Assembly: GCF_014863355.1 (NCBI RefSeq)
Contig: NZ_JACZEP010000012.1
Location: forward strand, 62,001-126,000
DNA length: 64,000 bases
Direction: 5' to 3'
DNA from: Aminobacter carboxidus
GTDB lineage: Bacteria > Pseudomonadota > Alphaproteobacteria > Rhizobiales > Rhizobiaceae
The notes beneath the pieces were generated by a model that saw only the letters and a list, made by a program, of their open reading frames with translations, was not told where the DNA came from and made no database searches. The position numbers and the translations under genes are program-made. Below, piece by piece: positions 60,656-64,000 of this stretch (the first letter of the stretch is position 1; every line of letters begins with the position of its first letter).

Positions 60656-62824
60656 ATGAAGTTCCCAAGCCTGTTTGTTGTGGCGCTGGCCTCCGGCACC
60701 GCCCTCTCCTCCCACGTCTTCGCGCAAGCGCAGCAGCCCATTCTCGAACTTGAAGGCAACCTCGCCTACGGCCAGGGAACCGGCGGGCTCGGCATCTTCA
60801 TGCCGTTCCTGCTCGACAGCGGCAACGGCGTCTTCTTCGATGCCCGCGGCCACTTCGTCGAAGGCTCGGTACGACAAGCCTCGTTCGGCATGGGCTACCG
60901 CCACCGCATCGAAAACGGCTGGCTGCTTGGCGGCTATGGCTATCTCGACGTCTTCAACAGCGAACACGGCAACACCTTCAACCAGCTGTCCTTCGGCATC
61001 GAAGCGCTCGGCCCGGTCTATGAAGGACGCGCCAACCTCTATCTGCCGCTCAGCGACGACAAGGTCGCCGCCAGCCTGAGCCACGCCTTCGTCTCCGGCA
61101 GCGAGCTCAAGTTCCAGGCCGGCCGCGAATTCGCCCGCACCGGCGCCGACGCCGAAGCCGGCATGCGCCTGCCCGTCTTCCCCGAAGGCATGAACGCCGA
61201 GATGAAGGTCTTTGGCGGTGCCTACTGGTATGACGGCGCACGCGGCCTCGACGACACCCTTGGCGTCAAGGCACGCACCGAAGTCAGCTTCTCCGGCCTG
61301 CCCGGCGTCTCCGGTTCGACACTGGCGCTCGGCGCCTCGGTCTCCTACGACAACGAAGACCGCACCGAATTCGGAGTCACCGCGCGCCTGCGCGTACCGC
61401 TTGGCGGCTCGAGCCGCACCGGCAAGGCGGCCTTCGACCCGATGTTCCAGCACGTCGAGCGTTCGGATTTCATACGCACCTATGCCGACAGGGACGGCGT
61501 CATCGAGGCCGCCGAATTCGTCCATGGCGGCCAGGCCGTCGGCAAGGTCGTCTCGATCTCGTCGGCAACTGGCGACGCGGCCGCCATCAACGCGGCACTC
61601 ACCACCGCCGGCACCAACGCGCTGGTGCTGGCCAATGGCGGCATTTCGCTTGGCCAGACTCTGCAGCTCGGTGCTGGCCAGCATCTGCTTGGTGGCGGCG
61701 GATCGATCGCCGTGCGTGGCGCCAACAGCCGCATCCAGGCGGCGTTCCGCGCCGACGGTCAGGCAGCGAACTTGACAGGCACCAACACGGCAGCCAACGT
61801 CGTCACCATGGGCATCGGCAGCGAAGTCGCAGGCCTTGCGATATCAGGCGGCCTTGCCGCGATCGCCAGCAACGGCGCCTCTAACCTTTCGATCAGTGAC
61901 GTCGACATCTCCAATACCGCGGGCGACGGCATCCGCCTCGACAACGTGATGGGCGCCACGATTTCAGGCGCCAACATTAACGACCTCTACATCTGCAGCA
62001 GCAACACCAATTGCGAGTTCGCGGTTGGCAGGCCGAACCGCGCGCCGCATGCCGCCATCGCCGCGCTCGGCACCAGGGGGCTGACAGTCCGCGACACGGT
62101 GATCGACAGCGTCACCTACGGCATCTTTGCAGGCAGCCGCATCGACCAGAGCGACTGGCCTGAGTTGATCACCCACGCTGCGACGGACATCGTCATCGAC
62201 AACGTCAAGATCAGCAAGTCACGCCGCGAAGGCATCCTGCTCGTCGCCGCCAACGATGTGACCATGAACAAGGTCACCATCGACAATTCCGAACAGGGCC
62301 TGGACATGGATCTGGTGGTGCTCCAAGGCACCTCTGATGTCACCATCACCGACATGACACTCAAGGGCGGCATCAACGGCCTGATGCTCGTCACCGCCTC
62401 AACCCTGCCTGAGGATGCCGTGACGACCAACGTCAATGTTCGCGGGCTCACCATCGACGGCACCCGCAACGCCGGCATCTTCCTCAACCCGGTCTCGGGC
62501 ATCAGCTTCAAGGATGTCACCATCTCCAATGCCGGCAGCTATGGCGCCTACATCTATGGCAGCGAGTGGGACTTCCTTGGCGGCCCGGTCAAGAACATAG
62601 ACTTCGGCAACATGCGCGTCGAAGGCGCCAGCAAGGCGGGTCTTTACTTCTCCGGCCCTGCCGAAAACATCCGCGGCGATATCACCGTCGTCGGCACGCC
62701 GCTCAACTGCCTTGCCGATCAGGGCGCATGGTCGGGCACCTCGCTGACCCAGACGGACGGCTCGGTGCTCAAGCTCAACGGCACGGCGCTTGAAGCGAGC
62801 AAGCTGAAGACCACTTGCAAGTGA
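60656..62824 (+). CDS. Inverse-autotransporter-like barrel with right-handed beta-helix passenger
   Basis: 722 residues from the ATG at 60656. A signal peptide (SLFVVALASGTALSSHVFAQ) leads into a ~240-residue beta-barrel with the invasin/intimin-type pattern: GNGVFFDARGHF, GMGYRHRIENGWLLGGYGYL, GIEALGPVYEGRANLYLPL and MNAEMKVFGGAYWYDGA. After a linker (~280-310) come ~380 residues of parallel beta-helix repeats (GLAISGGLAAIASNGASNLS, VTMNKVTIDNSEQGLDMDLV, GLTIDGTRNAGIFLNPVSGI). The barrel-first order means the passenger is exported C-terminally. Likely an adhesin or a glycan-binding surface protein. Usual inverse autotransporters carry Ig-like passengers, so this architecture is notable. Confidence 0.82.
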   Translation: MKFPSLFVVALASGTALSSHVFAQAQQPILELEGNLAYGQGTGGLGIFMPFLLDSGNGVFFDARGHFVEGSVRQASFGMGYRHRIENGWLLGGYGYLDVFNSEHGNTFNQLSFGIEALGPVYEGRANLYLPLSDDKVAASLSHAFVSGSELKFQAGREFARTGADAEAGMRLPVFPEGMNAEMKVFGGAYWYDGARGLDDTLGVKARTEVSFSGLPGVSGSTLALGASVSYDNEDRTEFGVTARLRVPLGGSSRTGKAAFDPMFQHVERSDFIRTYADRDGVIEAAEFVHGGQAVGKVVSISSATGDAAAINAALTTAGTNALVLANGGISLGQTLQLGAGQHLLGGGGSIAVRGANSRIQAAFRADGQAANLTGTNTAANVVTMGIGSEVAGLAISGGLAAIASNGASNLSISDVDISNTAGDGIRLDNVMGATISGANINDLYICSSNTNCEFAVGRPNRAPHAAIAALGTRGLTVRDTVIDSVTYGIFAGSRIDQSDWPELITHAATDIVIDNVKISKSRREGILLVAANDVTMNKVTIDNSEQGLDMDLVVLQGTSDVTITDMTLKGGINGLMLVTASTLPEDAVTTNVNVRGLTIDGTRNAGIFLNPVSGISFKDVTISNAGSYGAYIYGSEWDFLGGPVKNIDFGNMRVEGASKAGLYFSGPAENIRGDITVVGTPLNCLADQGAWSGTSLTQTDGSVLKLNGTALEASKLKTTCK

Positions 62825-62834
62825 CCCGTTCGAT

Positions 62835-62856
62835 CCGCGCGGCATCAGTCGCGCGG
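62835..62856. terminator. Weak terminator hairpin
   Basis: CCGCGCG (62835-62841) pairs with CGCGCGG (62850-62856), loop 8, no T-run, between the convergent barrel and TetR genes. Confidence 0.4.
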
Positions 62857-62867
62857 GTCTCCTCCCG

Positions 62868-63485
62868 TCAGGCGCTTGTCTGCTGTCTGAGGCCAGCGAC
62901 GAAGGTCGTCACCAGAAGCGTGATCTGCTCCGACACGTCGCCTCGCCTGCCCTCGATGTCCTCGGTCGCATAACCGACCGTCACGATACCATGCACACTG
63001 GACCACAAGGCATGGGCGGCCGTTCCCCTCCGCCGCGGATCGGTTATCAGGCCGCTCTTTTCCAGGATATCGGCAATGAGCAGGAAGGTGCTGGACAGCC
63101 GCTCCTCATAGGCCTTGCTATAGTCGGAGGGCGGCCCGGCAAGACCTGTCGCCAGAAGCGACTGCCAGCTTCCGGGATTGTCGCCGACGAAACGCTGATA
63201 GACCCCCGCCAGCGCCAGCAGCAGCCGGACCGGATCCGTCACGCCCTTGCGCTCCAGGTCTCCAAGCACCTGTTGGCCGGCCGCCTCCAGTTTTTCCAGC
63301 AGCCTGGTGTTGACCGCCCGCAGGATGCCGTTCAGGTCGCCGAACAGATTGTAGATCGAGCCGACCGCAATCCCCGCCTCGCTGGCGATCGTGCGCGCCT
63401 GCAGCTTGGCGGCCCCTCCCTGGTTGAGCAGCCGCTCGGCGATGCCGAGCACCCGTTCCATCGTCTCATCGCGATCCAGCGCCAT
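62868..63485 (-). CDS. TetR family transcriptional regulator
   Basis: 205 residues from the ATG at 63485 with AGGAGACAA upstream; a longer frame to 63560 runs through the operators. HTH: MERVLGIAERLLNQGGAAKL, then IASEAGIAVGSIYNLFGDL; the C-terminal ligand domain is WHG-like (GTAAHALWSSVHGIVTVGYA). It is divergent from the PspA-like gene with three palindromic sites between, so it probably represses both. Confidence 0.92.
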   Translation of the reverse strand: MALDRDETMERVLGIAERLLNQGGAAKLQARTIASEAGIAVGSIYNLFGDLNGILRAVNTRLLEKLEAAGQQVLGDLERKGVTDPVRLLLALAGVYQRFVGDNPGSWQSLLATGLAGPPSDYSKAYEERLSSTFLLIADILEKSGLITDPRRRGTAAHALWSSVHGIVTVGYATEDIEGRRGDVSEQITLLVTTFVAGLRQQTSA

Positions 63486-63547
63486 TTGTCTCCTGCCTGT
63501 CTCCTGGGCCCGCCATTGCCATTCAGATAGCACGACCGAGCCAAAAT

Positions 63548-63615
63548 GAACATTGTTCAAAATACCACTTGAACACTGTTCATTTTGTGGTAGCCTTCAA
63601 ATATGAACAATGTTC
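63548..63615. promoter_or_regulatory. Three GAACANTGTTC operators
   Basis: GAACATTGTTC (63548-63558), GAACACTGTTC (63571-63581) and GAACAATGTTC (63605-63615) are three copies of one 11-bp palindrome, spaced 23 and 34 bp, in the gap between the TetR and PspA-like genes. The third extends to TATGAACAATGTTCATA. Confidence 0.82.
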
Positions 63616-63628
63616 ATAAGAGGGAAAC

Positions 63629-64000
63629 ATGATACGGAATGTCTTCAAGTCGTTGCTGGCGGTGGCGGGAGCCAAGGCTGAAACCGGTCTTGAGAATCGC
63701 TTTGCCATCGACCTGATCGAACAGCACATCAGGAATGCCCAGTCCGGCCTGACCGCCGCCAAGCATACCTTGGCGACCATCGTCATCAGGCACCGGAGCG
63801 AACAGGCAGCACTCTCGCGCCTTGTCCAGCGCCTCAGTGACCTCGAACAGCGGACCGCCAGCGCCCTTCACGCCGGAGCCAGCGAGCTGGCGCATGACGG
63901 CGCAACCGTCATTGCCGAACTGGAGAACGAACGCGCCGTTCGCCAAGCAACACTGGCAGCCATTGAACAGCGGATCACCCGCATGCGGCTTTCGATCGAA
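63629..64000 (+). CDS. PspA/IM30 family protein, 3' end cut by window
   Basis: 124 residues are visible and the frame is open at the window end. The ATG at 63629 follows AGAGGGAAAC. NRFAIDLIEQHIRNAQSGLT and AAKHTLATIVIRH, then RLVQRLSDLEQRTASAL, match the N-terminal helices of phage-shock PspA/IM30 proteins, which coat and stabilise stressed membranes as coiled-coil polymers. Control by an adjacent TetR repressor instead of PspF is typical for the rhizobial type, as far as I recall. Confidence 0.85.
   Translation, partial: MIRNVFKSLLAVAGAKAETGLENRFAIDLIEQHIRNAQSGLTAAKHTLATIVIRHRSEQAALSRLVQRLSDLEQRTASALHAGASELAHDGATVIAELENERAVRQATLAAIEQRITRMRLSIE

Noticed and set aside
60629-61684. 351-codon minus-strand open frame
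   Set aside because: Antisense to the autotransporter-like barrel; composition typical of a shadow.

Overview
The window is a GC-rich, densely coded alphaproteobacterial chromosome segment. The gene families (peptide and BMP-type ABC operons, Omp25/31-like porin, HlyU, PACE, SIMPL, AzlCD, RpiR/LysR/MarR regulators) point to Hyphomicrobiales, most like Mesorhizobium, Aminobacter or another Phyllobacteriaceae. This placement rests on gene content and codon style, not on a database search.

Layout. 1-3.8 kb: three consecutive glycosyltransferase genes, the last fused to a polysaccharide deacetylase, followed by a diguanylate cyclase. 4.7-15.5 kb: a long minus-strand operon (peptide-binding protein, two permeases, two ATPases, beta-lactamase-fold serine hydrolase, M81 MlrC-like peptidase, D-amino-acid-dehydrogenase-like flavoenzyme), divergent from an RpiR regulator. 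It reads as import and breakdown of unusual, probably D-residue-containing, peptides. 15.6-22.5 kb: a LysR regulator divergent from hglS, a D-2-hydroxyglutarate dehydrogenase-like gene, amaB and amaA. These give the lower D-lysine/pipecolate route to 2-oxoglutarate.

22.8-35.4 kb: two nucleoside hydrolases and a complete BMP-type (nucleoside-like) ABC transporter on the minus strand. Divergent from them are two tandem DUF1185 genes. Then come a convergent isochorismatase-like hydrolase, a MarR regulator and an enamidase-like amidohydrolase, and finally an epimerase/SDR pair. A shared sequence motif occurs in the three promoter regions of this block, so I treat it as one candidate regulon for uptake and ring opening of an N-glycosidic heterocycle. 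This is the best candidate for an undescribed system in the window.

35.5-39.1 kb: two SRPBCC proteins, rsgA, then a decayed patch (frameshifted sugar-isomerase pseudogene and an integrase N-terminal fragment) lying against a tRNA-Ile(CAT) gene, the signature of an old integrated element. 39.2-47.3 kb: mostly envelope or exported proteins (SIMPL, small secreted proteins, a Pro/Glu-rich OmpA-family protein, UPF0114, PACE efflux) and a VOC/TetR divergent pair with two palindromic operators.

47.6-64 kb: a large Tat-exported PIG-L deacetylase, Lrp-azlCD, an ABC-F protein, VOC and GST genes, an Omp31-like porin, HlyU, GYD, an AraC regulator divergent from an exported lactonase-like metallo-hydrolase, GNAT, LysE and DUF2798 proteins, an inverse-autotransporter-like barrel joined to a beta-helix passenger, and a TetR gene divergent from a PspA/IM30 gene (cut by the window end) with three copies of one operator palindrome. 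No CRISPR array, rRNA, complete insertion sequence or complete prophage was seen.
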